Virus record (IMG/VR): IMGVR_UViG_3300044722_000022
Coordinates: 1-40,103 of that record
Strand: one strand, 5' to 3'
From: a virus
DNA: 40,103 nt
Shown here: piece after piece, positions 7,963 to 16,342 of the stretch
Numbering within the stretch: position 1 is the stretch's first letter
Layout: the number at the start of each line of letters is the position of its first letter
The notes under the pieces: model-generated
What the model was told of the DNA's origin: nothing
The model's input: only the letters and a program-made list of their open reading frames with translations
The model's database searches: none
Program-made: the position numbers and the translations under genes

Positions 7963-9162
7963 ATGGCGAACACTCTCCTGACTCCCACCGCGGTGACCCG
8001 CGAAGCGTTGCGGATCCTGCACCAAAAACTCACCTTCATCGGCTCGATCAACCGCCAATATGACGACAGCTTCGCCAAGGAAGGCGCGAAGATCGGCGAC
8101 ACGCTGAAGATCCGGCTGCCCAACCAGTACACCGTCACCAGCGGCGCCACCCTGGTCACCCAGGACACGTCCGAGACCTCGGTGTCGCTCCAGGTCGCGA
8201 CCCAGAAGCATGTCGGCATGAACTTCACCTCGGCCGAGCTCACCATGTCGATGGACGATTTCTCGAAGCGGATCATCGAGCCGGCGATGGCCGTGCTGGC
8301 GGCCAATGTCGAAGCCGACGCGCTCGGCACGATGCGCAAGGACGTCTATCAGCAGGCCAACAACATAGCGGCGGCGATCACCTTCGCCAACGTGCTCTCC
8401 GGCCGGCGCAAGCTCAACGACGCGCTCGCGCCGCCGGGCGACCGCACCGCCTTGCTCTCGTCGAACGACAGCGCCAATCTGGTCGACGCGTTGAAGGGCC
8501 TGTTCCAGGACGACGGGCAGATCGCGAAGCAATATCGCGAGGGCTATATGGGCCGAACGGCGGGTTTCGACTTCGCCGAATCCACCCATTTGTCGACCCA
8601 GACCAGGGGCGCCGGCGACGCCGCTTATGTGGTCAACACCTCGTCCGGGGTCACGTCGGGCTCCGCCACCATCGCGGTCACGGCCGGCACGGGCACGATC
8701 AGGCAGGGCGAGGTGATCACCATCGCCGGCATCGACGGCGTTCATCCGGAATCGAAGGTCGATACCGGCGTGCTCCAGCAGTTCGTGGTCACCGCGGATT
8801 ATGCAGGCGGCGCCGGCAACATCACCGTTTCGCCGGTTCCGGTGACGTCGGGGGCGACCCAGAATGTCGTGATCAATTCGGCCGGCGCATCCAAGGCCGT
8901 GGTGATCGCCGGTACCGCCTCGACCAATTACGGCCAGTCGATGGTCTATCAGAAGGACGCCTTCACCTTCGCCACGGCCGATCTGGTCATGCCGAAGGGC
9001 GTCGATTGGGGGGCGCGTGAGGTCTATGACGGCATCTCGCTTCGCATCGTGCGCGATTACGACATCAACAACGATCGCCTGCCGACGCGATGCGACATCC
9101 TTTACGGCTACAAGACGCTCCGGCCGCAGCTCGCCTGCCGCCTGGCGAACCTCGCCGGTTAG
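7963..9162 (+). CDS. Major capsid protein, P22 coat family
   Basis: 399 residues, HK97-fold coat subunit of the P22 type. The N-terminal part (MANTLLTPTAVTREALRILH, then YDDSFAKEGAKIGDTLKIRL and PNQYTV) is the conserved start of this family, and VGMNFTSAELTMSMDDFSKR follows. A beta-rich insertion at about residues 225-310 (SGSATIAVTAGTGTIRQGEV, FVVTADYAGGAGNITVSP) corresponds to the telokin/insertion domain of P22 coat. The end (VRDYDINNDRLPTRCDILYG) is also typical. An intrinsic terminator follows immediately, so coat transcription is probably insulated from the cargo downstream. Coat and scaffold form the expected pair. Confidence 0.93.
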   Translation: MANTLLTPTAVTREALRILHQKLTFIGSINRQYDDSFAKEGAKIGDTLKIRLPNQYTVTSGATLVTQDTSETSVSLQVATQKHVGMNFTSAELTMSMDDFSKRIIEPAMAVLAANVEADALGTMRKDVYQQANNIAAAITFANVLSGRRKLNDALAPPGDRTALLSSNDSANLVDALKGLFQDDGQIAKQYREGYMGRTAGFDFAESTHLSTQTRGAGDAAYVVNTSSGVTSGSATIAVTAGTGTIRQGEVITIAGIDGVHPESKVDTGVLQQFVVTADYAGGAGNITVSPVPVTSGATQNVVINSAGASKAVVIAGTASTNYGQSMVYQKDAFTFATADLVMPKGVDWGAREVYDGISLRIVRDYDINNDRLPTRCDILYGYKTLRPQLACRLANLAG

Positions 9163-9168
9163 GCGGGA

Positions 9169-9201
9169 GGGGAGAGGCCTCGCGGCCTCTCCCCCATTTT
9201 T
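9169..9201 (+). terminator. Rho-independent terminator after coat gene
   Basis: An 11-base-pair GC-rich stem (GGGGAGAGGCC at 9169-9179, GGCCTCTCCCC at 9184-9194) with a TCGC loop is followed by CA and five T. It begins 6 bases after the coat stop. This is the clearest intrinsic terminator in the window and marks the end of the head transcript. Confidence 0.85.
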
Positions 9202-9299
9202 ACGACCCCATGCGTCAAGGCGGAGCCCGGTCGCGAATTTGTTGGAGTGGAAGCGCGCCGAACATGGCGCCGGCCGGGTCGTTGCGTTACCGAATCCCG

Positions 9300-10100
9300 A
9301 TGCCGAAATATCGTCTCACGACCAGCAGCGCCGGGCGCTTCCTCACGATTCCGACCGACGCCTATGTCGGAAAATCGATCGAGCTTTACGGCGAATGGTC
9401 GTTCGGCGAGATACTCGCGCTTGGGAAATTCCTCCAGCCGACCGACAATGTGATCGAAGTCGGCGCGAACATCGGTGCTCACACCGTCTTTCTGGCGCGC
9501 GATCTTTGCCCGAAAGGGCTCGTGCACGCTTTCGAGCCCCGGCGAGCGCTGTTCCAGCTCCTGTGCGCAAATCTGGCGCTCAACGACGTGACCAACGTCT
9601 TCGCTCACCAGCTCGCGCTCGGCGACGAGGAAGGGCTTCTCCTGGAAGGGCCGATGCCCGGGGATCGGACGATCAACGCCGGCGCATACACCCTCGGCGC
9701 GTTGCCCGGCTCGAGCGAGCGTATCCTGATCCGGCCGCTCGACAGCATGGCCGACGCGCTCGGAAAGACCGCCCTGATCAAGGCCGACGTCGAAGGCCAC
9801 GAAATTGCGGTGATCAGGGGTGCCGCCGCGATCATCGCGCGCGATCGGCCGGCGCTCTATGTCGAGAACGATCGGCTCGAACAGAGCGAGGCCCTGATCT
9901 CGCACATCATGGGCCTCGATTACGACCTCTATTGGCACATCGTGCCGCTGTTCCGGCCTGAAAATCACGCGGGCACGGCCCAGAACATTTTCGGCAGCAT
10001 CGCGTCCTTCAACATGCTGTGCTTCCCGAGCGAGCGCGCTGCCCGGGTGTCGCACTTGCCGAGAATCTCGGATCCGGTTGCCCATCCGCTTCGCCGCTAG
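9300..10100 (+). CDS. FkbM-family methyltransferase
   Basis: 266 residues, a SAM-dependent O-methyltransferase of the FkbM type, which commonly methylates sugar hydroxyls. The sequence YGEWSFGEILALGKFLQPTD leads to the SAM-binding motif NVIEVGANIGAHTVFLA, then VHAFEPRRALFQLL and the family's DVEGHE motif in LIKADVEGHEIAVIRGA. The start is uncertain: ATG 9300 begins where similarity would start; ATG 9264 adds 12 residues. It follows the coat terminator, so it needs its own promoter. With four glycosyltransferases nearby, a role in modifying a glycan (on the virion or the host surface) is a reasonable inference. Its stop codon lies inside the palindromic element that follows. Confidence 0.88.
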   Translation: MPKYRLTTSSAGRFLTIPTDAYVGKSIELYGEWSFGEILALGKFLQPTDNVIEVGANIGAHTVFLARDLCPKGLVHAFEPRRALFQLLCANLALNDVTNVFAHQLALGDEEGLLLEGPMPGDRTINAGAYTLGALPGSSERILIRPLDSMADALGKTALIKADVEGHEIAVIRGAAAIIARDRPALYVENDRLEQSEALISHIMGLDYDLYWHIVPLFRPENHAGTAQNIFGSIASFNMLCFPSERAARVSHLPRISDPVAHPLRR

Positions 10101-10203
10101 AGCGATTTCTAGCCAGATGAAATCATCTGGCGACTCGGAAATCGCGGCCAATCAATAACCTGGAGGGGTCGATCCGCTTCAATCGGATCGCAAACCGCTC
10201 TAG
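10097..10203. repeat. Nested palindromic intergenic element
   Basis: The outer arms CTAGAGCG (10097-10104) and CGCTCTAG (10196-10203) are perfect inverted repeats. Inside are two hairpins. GCGATTTC (10102-10109) pairs with GAAATCGC (10138-10145) around an inner CCAGATGA/TCATCTGG stem. CGATCCG (10170-10176) pairs with CGGATCG (10184-10190). This resembles the AGAGCG-bounded REP-type elements scattered through alphaproteobacterial genomes, as I recall them. It could also act as a terminator for the methyltransferase, though there is no T run. Confidence 0.7.
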
Positions 10204-10333
10204 GCGCCGTTCGCCGATGGGGGCGCGGGATCGCGGAGGCAGTCAACCAAACCCAAGAATTAGCTAGGCTGGAGGAGGCGAAGATCCGTCGCGTCGCCGG
10301 CGCCGCGACGTGAGCCGCGGCGCCTGGCGCGGC

Positions 10334-10738
10334 CTAGCCTTGCAGGTCGGCGCTGACCCTTCCGCCGTTGGCGGCGAGCTGCCTCATCGCGTGCCGGTGC
10401 AGCCACATATTCATCTCGGCGCTGCCGTCCAGGGCGCCGGTATAGCCGAGCTCGTGGGCAAGCGCCTTGCGGTTGTCCAGGCTGGAATCGATATCGAGCA
10501 GCTTCATCAGATCGACGATCGACGTCTTGTAGTTGGAGGGCTGGCCCTTCTGCGCGGCGAGCCCCGCGAGCACGGCGTCGACGTCCACCGCCTGGGCCGG
10601 CGCTGCCGCCGGCGCGGCCGGAGCTGCGGGGCTGCTCATCTGCGGCATCGCGGCCGGTTGGGCGGCGGCGGGCTGGGCAGGCGCGGCCTGCTGGCTGTGG
10701 CCGAAAATGGCGTCCCTGATCGCTCCGAATATGCTCAT
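10334..10738 (-). CDS. DUF3597 family protein
   Basis: 134 residues. The N-terminus MSIFGAIRDAIFGH is followed by an Ala/Pro/Gln-rich linker and the C-terminal domain typical of DUF3597 (VDVDAVLAGLAAQKGQPSNY, KTSIVDLMKLLDIDSSLDNR, KALAHELGY, EMNMWLHRHAMRQLAANGG). The function of the family is not known; small proteins of this kind occur in many proteobacterial chromosomes and some prophages. AAGGAGAG at good distance fixes the start at 10738. It lies on the opposite strand to the morphogenesis genes and diverges from the adaptor gene at 10895, with 156 bases between them for promoters. Confidence 0.82.
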   Translation of the reverse strand: MSIFGAIRDAIFGHSQQAAPAQPAAAQPAAMPQMSSPAAPAAPAAAPAQAVDVDAVLAGLAAQKGQPSNYKTSIVDLMKLLDIDSSLDNRKALAHELGYTGALDGSAEMNMWLHRHAMRQLAANGGRVSADLQG

Positions 10739-10894
10739 GATGCTCTCCTTCGGCGAGGCCGGGATGGCCGCGCTCGCAAGCCCCACAACGTGCGGCCGGA
10801 GTCCCGGGTTTCCCCGGACTTCGCTGGATTCGAACGACTTACCCCAATCGAGGCCGGCGCGAGCCGCCCCAGCTCCGAAACGGAAGGAACCGGC

Positions 10895-11533
10895 ATGGCC
10901 ACGCTCGACCAGCTCTATGCGCGCATCGTCCTGGACACGAACCGGGACGATATGGGCTCCGGCGGCGAGCTGGAGCAGGCGAAGATCGACGCCGTCGCCG
11001 ACGCGATCGAGGGCCATGCCGGCGAGCTGTTCTGGTTCAACCGCCTGGCGGGGGCCGCCGCGACCGTTGCCGGCGCCGCCACCCTTGCCCTTCCGGCCGG
11101 GATGCGGATCGCCGAGGTCGTGACATATCTCGGCAGGGCGCTGCGCAAGGTGCCGCTCGAGAAGATCCAGAAGGCCGAGAACAGCACGGCGCCGGTCGCC
11201 GGGCCGCCATGCCTGTGGGCGGAGGACGGAGCCGCGATCCATCTCTGGCCGATGCCGGACGCCGTCTATGCGCTTGCCGTCAGCGGCATCGCCGATCTCG
11301 GCGTCCCGGCGAGCTCGAATGCGTGGACGGTGGAGGGCTATCGGCTGATCCTCGCCGAGGCGAAGAAGATCCTGTGCCGGGGGCCGCTACGCGATTCCGA
11401 CGGCATGGCGCTCGCCGCAGACGAGGCGCGCGAGGCGCTGACCAGGATGCGGCGCGAGACCCGCCGCCGCGCCTCCGCGCCGCTCGCCGCCGATCTTCCC
11501 GCGCCGTCCGGCTTTTCCATCCTCGCCGGCTGA
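10895..11533 (+). CDS. Head-tail adaptor candidate (P22 gp4-like position)
   Basis: 212 residues. The N-terminus (MATLDQLYARIVLDTNRDDM) and a helical region (KIDAVADAIEGHAGELFWFN) lead into a beta-rich middle (ITVxLP-type strands: ATLALPAGMRIAEVVTYLGR, PPCLWAEDGAAIHLWPMPDA) and a helical basic end. This layout matches proteins encoded next to coat and tail genes in podoviruses that serve as the ring between portal and tail hub. Identification is from position and overall pattern, not a catalytic motif. GGAAGGAA precedes the ATG. The tail fibre gene begins 6 bases after its stop, so the two are in one transcript. Confidence 0.6.
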   Translation: MATLDQLYARIVLDTNRDDMGSGGELEQAKIDAVADAIEGHAGELFWFNRLAGAAATVAGAATLALPAGMRIAEVVTYLGRALRKVPLEKIQKAENSTAPVAGPPCLWAEDGAAIHLWPMPDAVYALAVSGIADLGVPASSNAWTVEGYRLILAEAKKILCRGPLRDSDGMALAADEAREALTRMRRETRRRASAPLAADLPAPSGFSILAG

Positions 11534-11539
11534 CCCGGG

Positions 11540-12736
11540 ATGCGCAACTTCTTCGAGCCTACCGCATCGCCCGCCTGGCTGCGGCAGGTGCTGACTTCGG
11601 TCCGCGCCGCCCTGGGCGACATCTGGCCCACGCCGTTGCGGCTCAAGGATTACGCAACCGCCGATCTGCCGGACGCGGCGGATTTCGCGCAGGGTTTGGC
11701 CTGGAACGCGACGGTTTCGCGGGTGACCTATTCGGACGGGGCGGGATGGCAGCAGCTTCAGGACTATGATGCCACCCTGGCCGGGCTGGCGGCGTTGGAC
11801 GCGGCGGCGGGGATCGTCGTGGAAACCGCCGCCGACACCTTCACCAAACGCTCGCTGGCGGCCCCGGCGGCGGGCCTGACGATCGCCAACCCGGCGGGGA
11901 CGGCGGGCAATCCCACCTTCGCTCTCGCCAACGATCTCGCCGCGCTCGAAGGGCTGGCGGGCAACGGCATCGCGGCCCGAACCGGCACGGATGCCTGGGC
12001 GGTGCGCACGATCACCGGCCCGGCCGCCGGCCTTTCGGTGTCGAACGGGAACGGCGCGGCCGGCAACCCCACTTTGGCCCTCGTCAACGACCTTGCCGCG
12101 CTGGAGGCGCTGAGCGGCACGAGCACGATCTACTATCGCTCCGGCACGGATGCGTGGTCGCCGGTCACGATCGCCGCCAATCTCGGCTTCTCCGCCGGCA
12201 CTTTGGGCTCGGCGCTCGGCACGGCGGCGACGAAGGACAGCGGGACATCGGGGACGAAAATCCCCTTGCTGGACGGCGCCAACACCTGGTCGGCCAGCCA
12301 GGTCTTTTCCGCCGGCGTGCGGCAGGGCGGCACCGCGATCCTGGCCATCGAGAACAGCGCCTCCGCCTTGCCCTCGGGGCGCACGGGGCCAGGCATCGAG
12401 CTCGGCATCGCCAGCGGGACCGGCCTCCTGCAGGCGTACGATCGAACCGCAGCGGCCTATATCAACATCACCTGGAGCGGCGCCCAGCACACATTCCAGA
12501 CCGGCGGGTCGACCAGGGCCACGCTCACCTCGAGCGCGCTAAACCTCGCCTCCGGCGTGGCGCTGCAGGTGAACGGCGCTCAGGTCGTCGCCGCCCGCGT
12601 CACCGGCTGGGCGGCGGCGACCAACAGCAAGAGCAGGGCGACGTTCGACACCACCACGGTGACGACGGCGCAGCTCGCGGCGCGGCTCGGCCAATTGATC
12701 GACGACCTGATGACGCACGGGCTGATCGGGACCTGA
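11540..12736 (+). CDS. Tail fibre / spike-like protein with repeats
   Basis: 398 residues, Ala/Gly/Thr-rich with phage-fibre character. An N-terminal virion-binding-like part (WPTPLRLKDYATADLPDAAD) is followed by at least two copies of an about 60-residue repeat: NPTFALANDLAALEGLAGNG with ARTGTDAWAVRTITGPAAGL, then NPTLALVNDLAALEALSGTS with YRSGTDAWSPVTI. The C-terminal stretch (RATFDTTTVTTAQLAARLGQ, LIDDLMTHGLIG) is the helical end common on fibres of sphingomonad prophages. It is likely the receptor-binding protein or its shaft. The glycosyltransferase genes begin 41 bases downstream. No enzymatic (depolymerase) motif was seen. Confidence 0.75.
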   Translation: MRNFFEPTASPAWLRQVLTSVRAALGDIWPTPLRLKDYATADLPDAADFAQGLAWNATVSRVTYSDGAGWQQLQDYDATLAGLAALDAAAGIVVETAADTFTKRSLAAPAAGLTIANPAGTAGNPTFALANDLAALEGLAGNGIAARTGTDAWAVRTITGPAAGLSVSNGNGAAGNPTLALVNDLAALEALSGTSTIYYRSGTDAWSPVTIAANLGFSAGTLGSALGTAATKDSGTSGTKIPLLDGANTWSASQVFSAGVRQGGTAILAIENSASALPSGRTGPGIELGIASGTGLLQAYDRTAAAYINITWSGAQHTFQTGGSTRATLTSSALNLASGVALQVNGAQVVAARVTGWAAATNSKSRATFDTTTVTTAQLAARLGQLIDDLMTHGLIGT

Positions 12737-12777
12737 TTCAGCTTGCCGGAGGGGGGCGGGCGGGGCAGAATCGGGGG

Positions 12778-13377
12778 ATGAAGGTCGCGATCGCCGTTCC
12801 CTGCCACGGGGACACCAAGGCATGGTTCACGGAGTCCCTGGCGCGGCTCACGGCCGCCACGATGAAGTCGTCGCGCGGGCTGGAGCTGGAGACCTTCATT
12901 TGCAAGGGTTCCCGGGTCCATGAGGTGCGGAACACGCTGCACGGCTGGGCGATCGATTGGGGCGCGGACCATGTTCTCTGGGTGGACTCCGACCAGACCT
13001 TCCCGCGCGACGCATTGTTGAGGCTGCTGCTGCACAAGCGGCCCGTCGTCGGGGCGAATATCAGGTGGCGGACGGAGGAGATTATCCCGACGGCGCTGAT
13101 CGAGGGCGCGGACGGCACCCTGACGCCATTGGATACGACCGCTGAAAAGGCCGCGGCGGGAATCCTGGAGGAAGTCGCCAGCATGGGGCTCGGCTTCTGC
13201 CTGGTCGATATGGCGGCGGCGAAAATACAGGATCCGCCCTTCGCCATGATGGAGGGTGGGGAGGACCGCCACTATTTCGGCAAGCTGCGGCAGGCGGGGG
13301 TGAAGCTCTACGTCGATCACGCCTTGTCCATGGAGGTGGGGCACATCCACGAAACGATCCTGACCTTTCCGCGCTGA
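12778..13377 (+). CDS. GT-A-like glycosyltransferase, copy 1
   Basis: 199 residues. The GT-A nucleotide-sugar fold is indicated by the first beta strand MKVAIAVPCHGDTKAWFTES, the helix HEVRNTLHGWAIDWGADHVL, the DXD-type metal site WVDSDQTFP (about residues 72-80), the strand VVGANIRWRTEE, and a C-terminal acceptor-side motif YVDHALSMEVGHIHET. It is short for the family, with no membrane segment. It starts 41 bases after the tail fibre gene, on the same strand, and is convergent with copy 2. It belongs to the same subgroup as copy 3 (both have CHGDTKAxFTxS). The likely role is addition of a sugar to a virion protein or cell-surface glycan; donor and acceptor are unknown. Confidence 0.82.
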   Translation: MKVAIAVPCHGDTKAWFTESLARLTAATMKSSRGLELETFICKGSRVHEVRNTLHGWAIDWGADHVLWVDSDQTFPRDALLRLLLHKRPVVGANIRWRTEEIIPTALIEGADGTLTPLDTTAEKAAAGILEEVASMGLGFCLVDMAAAKIQDPPFAMMEGGEDRHYFGKLRQAGVKLYVDHALSMEVGHIHETILTFPR

Positions 13378-13381
13378 GCCT

Positions 13382-13400
13382 GTCGGGCCGGGCGCCCGAC
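13382..13400. terminator. Hairpin between convergent glycosyltransferases
   Basis: GTCGGGC (13382-13388) pairs with GCCCGAC (13394-13400) around a 5-base loop, directly after the stop of copy 1 and before the end of copy 2 on the other strand. No T run follows, so it is at most a weak or bidirectional terminator. Confidence 0.4.
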
Positions 13401-13441
13401 CGGGGACAAATGCGTGGCGGGAGGCGCGGGTGGGAAAGAGC

Positions 13442-14068
13442 CTAGGAGCTCGCCTGCCTCGCCTGCTCGAACCGGGCCGCGACGTCGTTGGTATAGACAT
13501 GCTCGACGACATGCCCGATGTGTTGCGAGAGGTCGTGATCGATGTGGATTTCTATCCCGGCGGCGCGGATGCGGCGGCAAAGGTGCATGTCCTCGCCGGG
13601 CCATTTGTCCTGCGACGGATCCGCGGCGAACAAGGGCGTGCCGAGCTCTTTCAGGACGGACGTGCGGATCATCGTGAAGCCCAGGCCGATGAAGTCGACC
13701 GGGACGAGGCCGGTCGCGCCCGCCGGCGAGTAAACGGGTTTTCCATTCGCGCCCGCCGTCGGGAAGGGCGGCGTGGAGCGGGTCGGGCAGTTGGTCGCGA
13801 CCATCGGCAGTTCGTGCGCGGCCAGGGCGATCAGTGCGCCATCCGGGAACTTCATGTCGGCGTCGATCCACAGGCAATAATCGGCGCCCCATTCGATCGC
13901 CGTTCTTGCCAGGAAATTGCGGTTCTGGATCAGATGCCCCTCGGCGAGCCGATAGAGGATTTCGATATCGGGCCGGTCCCGCGCGGTGCGCAGCAGCATG
14001 TTGCCGAGGCTCTGCGCGTAGAGCGCGCGGGGTGAGCCATGGACTGGCGTCAGGACGGCTATTCTCAT
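13442..14068 (-). CDS. GT-A-like glycosyltransferase, copy 2
   Basis: 208 residues. The start strand is MRIAVLTPVHGSPRALYAQS, followed by AEGHLIQNRNFLARTAIEWG, the metal-binding WIDADMKFP, the strand PMVATNCPTRSTPPFP, the segment FIGLGFTMIRTSVLKEL, an acceptor loop with PGEDMHLCRRIRAAGIEIHI, and DHDLSQHIGHVVEHVYTNDV. These features fit the GT-A fold with one DXD. It is closest to copy 4 (both have GHLI(Q/H)NRN, NCPT and YTN(D/E)VAAR), and like copy 4 it lies on the minus strand. It diverges from copy 3 across 145 bases. No ribosome site stronger than a weak AGA-type is visible before its ATG. Confidence 0.82.
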   Translation of the reverse strand: MRIAVLTPVHGSPRALYAQSLGNMLLRTARDRPDIEILYRLAEGHLIQNRNFLARTAIEWGADYCLWIDADMKFPDGALIALAAHELPMVATNCPTRSTPPFPTAGANGKPVYSPAGATGLVPVDFIGLGFTMIRTSVLKELGTPLFAADPSQDKWPGEDMHLCRRIRAAGIEIHIDHDLSQHIGHVVEHVYTNDVAARFEQARQASS

Positions 14069-14213
14069 TCTGTTTTTGTAGCACGGTGGGCTCCGAATGA
14101 CACCGATGTACTCAGCTCGATGGCCGTTTAGCGACTGGCGTGAAGCCCGATTGTTGTCCGGGGGTGTTAGGCTGAGAGTAGCCGAGCTGCTTCCTATCGG
14201 CTAGCAACCGGCT

Positions 14214-14855
14214 ATGAAAATAGCCATTTGCACGCCCTGCCACGGAGATACCAAGGCCCTTTTTACGGCCTCCCTGGTCGGAATGGTGAATTACGCGCTG
14301 AAGCAGGATCACGAGCTCGATTTTGCCTTCCTGCTGGAGCGGTCTTCAACCTTGGTTCGGTCCAGAACCAAGCTGGTCACACGCGCTTTGGAATGGGAGG
14401 CGGACTACATTCTTTGGGCGGACTCCGATCATCTGTTCGCCCCCGATGCCTTCACCCGGCTGCTGTCCAGAAAGGTGCCGGTTGTCGGCATCAACTATCC
14501 CCGCCGCCAGGTTGATGCCTGGCCGGTTGCGGTGCGGGAGGACAACGGCAGGCGGTCTCTGGTCTATACGACTAGGAAGAAAGCTGAAGCGAACGCGATC
14601 GAAGACGTAATCACGATGGGCTTCGGCCTGTGCCTGATCGACGCAAAGGTGATTAGAGCCCTTGAGCCTATGTTCCCGCTGTTCGCCGTAACTCCCACGG
14701 ATGATGGCGGGTACGAAACCGAAGACGCCTTCTTTTTTGGCCGGCTGAGAGAGGCCGGCGTTCCGCTCTATGTGGATCACGGGGTCTCAGGCCAGGTCGG
14801 CCATGTTTTCGAAACGCTTCTGACCAACGCGAACAGCCGGCCTACGCCTGGCTAG
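14214..14855 (+). CDS. GT-A-like glycosyltransferase, copy 3
   Basis: 213 residues. MKIAICTPCHGDTKALFTAS leads to RTKLVTRALEWEADYILWAD and the DSD metal site in WADSDHLFAP, then VVGINYPRRQVDAWPVAV, ITMGFGLCLIDAKVIRALEP and YVDHGVSGQVGHVFETLLTN. It shares the N-terminal CHGDTKA block with copy 1. It is followed 18 bases later by the gp10-like gene and probably shares a transcript with it. Its codons are visibly less GC-biased than those of copy 1, which suggests separate or more recent acquisition together with its downstream neighbour. The donor sugar cannot be read from the sequence. Confidence 0.82.
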   Translation: MKIAICTPCHGDTKALFTASLVGMVNYALKQDHELDFAFLLERSSTLVRSRTKLVTRALEWEADYILWADSDHLFAPDAFTRLLSRKVPVVGINYPRRQVDAWPVAVREDNGRRSLVYTTRKKAEANAIEDVITMGFGLCLIDAKVIRALEPMFPLFAVTPTDDGGYETEDAFFFGRLREAGVPLYVDHGVSGQVGHVFETLLTNANSRPTPG

Positions 14856-14873
14856 ACAATTGGGAGGTGCCAT

Positions 14874-16286
14874 GTGCTCACGCCTTTCTCGCCTCCTCCC
14901 GGTCTCATCTCAGACGACACGACATTCAGCGGCGCCGGCTGGGTAGACGGCAACAATGTGCGCTTCAGGATGGGACGTCCCCAAACGATCGGCGGCTACG
15001 CAATCGCAATTAACGGGCTTCCCAGCGTCGTCCGCAATATCATTAAAGCGGGCAGTAACGGGTCCCTAAAAATGGGAGCGGCGAGCAAGCTGTTCTCCGA
15101 CGGCAACAATGTGAGCCCGACGCCTTCCGCCGGCGCTGATTCCTGGTCTCTGCAAATGTGGGGCTCTGTTCTCCTCGCCAATCCAACGGGCGGCAAGCTC
15201 TATGAGCAGAGCGGTTTGTCCGCTGCTACCGTCGTCACTGAGGCGCCGGCTCAGATGACCGTTATGTTGGTTACGCCGCAGCGGCAAGTCATGGCGCTAG
15301 GTACCAATGAAGTGCTGTCCGGGGTCTACAATCCTCTGTGCATCAGGCTCAGTGACTTGGAGGATTATAGCTCGCTCGGCTCGTGGACACCGACTAGCAC
15401 AAACAATTCCGACGAAATCATTCTTGACGCTGGCGGCTCGATTAAGGGCGCCGCTATCGTCGGCGAGTATGTGGCGGTCTTCACCGAAGATCCACTCTAT
15501 CTCGGGCAGTTCATCGGCGATCCGCAACAAGCCTTTCGCTTCGACCGCGTCGCGGATGGGTGCGGCCTGCTCAATCCCAACACGGTAACGACCCTGAACG
15601 GGGTCGTCTATTTTATTGGCCAAGACATGCAGTTGCGGGCTTGGCAGCCTGGATCACCGCCCCAAGCCGTACCGTGCCCTATTTTGCGGGACGTGACGGA
15701 AAACGCCCTCTCTGACTTTTCAAAGGTCATAATGGGTCCCAACACTCGGTTCAGCGAAATCTGGGTTTTTTACCCAGACAGCCGAGACGGCACCGGCGAC
15801 AACAGCCGGTACTTCGCTTACTGCGCTGGCGAATCTGCCGCTGCCCAGAGGCCGGTCTGGTTCCGTGGGCAACTTGCGCGCACGGCAATATATGACAGCG
15901 GACTAGAGTCGGATGGCAGCCCGTCGTTCGTTTTGGCGGCCGGCACGGACATTCTTTACCATGAATACGATGTGGGCCAAATCCAGCACGCATCCTCCCT
16001 CACTTCCGCTGACCAATATCTCGACAATTCGCAACGCCGACTGATGGTTCGCAGCTTCATCCCTGATTTTGAATATCAGAGCGGCGATGTCGCGCTGACT
16101 GTTTACTGCCGTGACCGGCCGCAGTCGATGGCGGTCACGAAGGGCCCCTACACCATCGGCACAACCGCAACGAAAAAGGACTTTAGGGCGAGCGGGAAAA
16201 TAGTCTCAGTCAAATTCTCGGGCAACAGTGTTCGCTACCGCCTTGGCAAGCCTTGCTTCGACACGGTTCCGCTAGGCGAGCGATGA
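14874..16286 (+). CDS. P22 gp10-like tail hub / packaged-DNA stabilisation protein
   Basis: 470 residues, beta-rich throughout. The opening LTPFSPPPGLISDDTTFSGA then WVDGNNVRFRMGRPQTIGGY is the standard start of this podovirus tail family, followed by beta-propeller-like repeats (VNPTG/EVLSGVYN-type turns, GLLNPNTVTTLNGVVYFIGQ, SEIWVFYPDS, ARTAIYDSG, FVLAAGTDILYHEYDVG). In P22, gp10 closes the portal after packaging and attaches the tail needle and spikes. The start is GTG 14874, with GGGAGG at 14862-14867; the ATG two bases earlier is out of frame. Base composition is visibly lower in GC than the adjacent tail fibre and terminase genes. It lies between glycosyltransferase copies 3 and 4. Confidence 0.8.
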   Translation: MLTPFSPPPGLISDDTTFSGAGWVDGNNVRFRMGRPQTIGGYAIAINGLPSVVRNIIKAGSNGSLKMGAASKLFSDGNNVSPTPSAGADSWSLQMWGSVLLANPTGGKLYEQSGLSAATVVTEAPAQMTVMLVTPQRQVMALGTNEVLSGVYNPLCIRLSDLEDYSSLGSWTPTSTNNSDEIILDAGGSIKGAAIVGEYVAVFTEDPLYLGQFIGDPQQAFRFDRVADGCGLLNPNTVTTLNGVVYFIGQDMQLRAWQPGSPPQAVPCPILRDVTENALSDFSKVIMGPNTRFSEIWVFYPDSRDGTGDNSRYFAYCAGESAAAQRPVWFRGQLARTAIYDSGLESDGSPSFVLAAGTDILYHEYDVGQIQHASSLTSADQYLDNSQRRLMVRSFIPDFEYQSGDVALTVYCRDRPQSMAVTKGPYTIGTTATKKDFRASGKIVSVKFSGNSVRYRLGKPCFDTVPLGER

Positions 16287-16342
16287 AAGCCGGTACGGCT
16301 CCTCCGCAGTGCGTGACAAGGGCTAATTTCCCCCCGGTGGGT

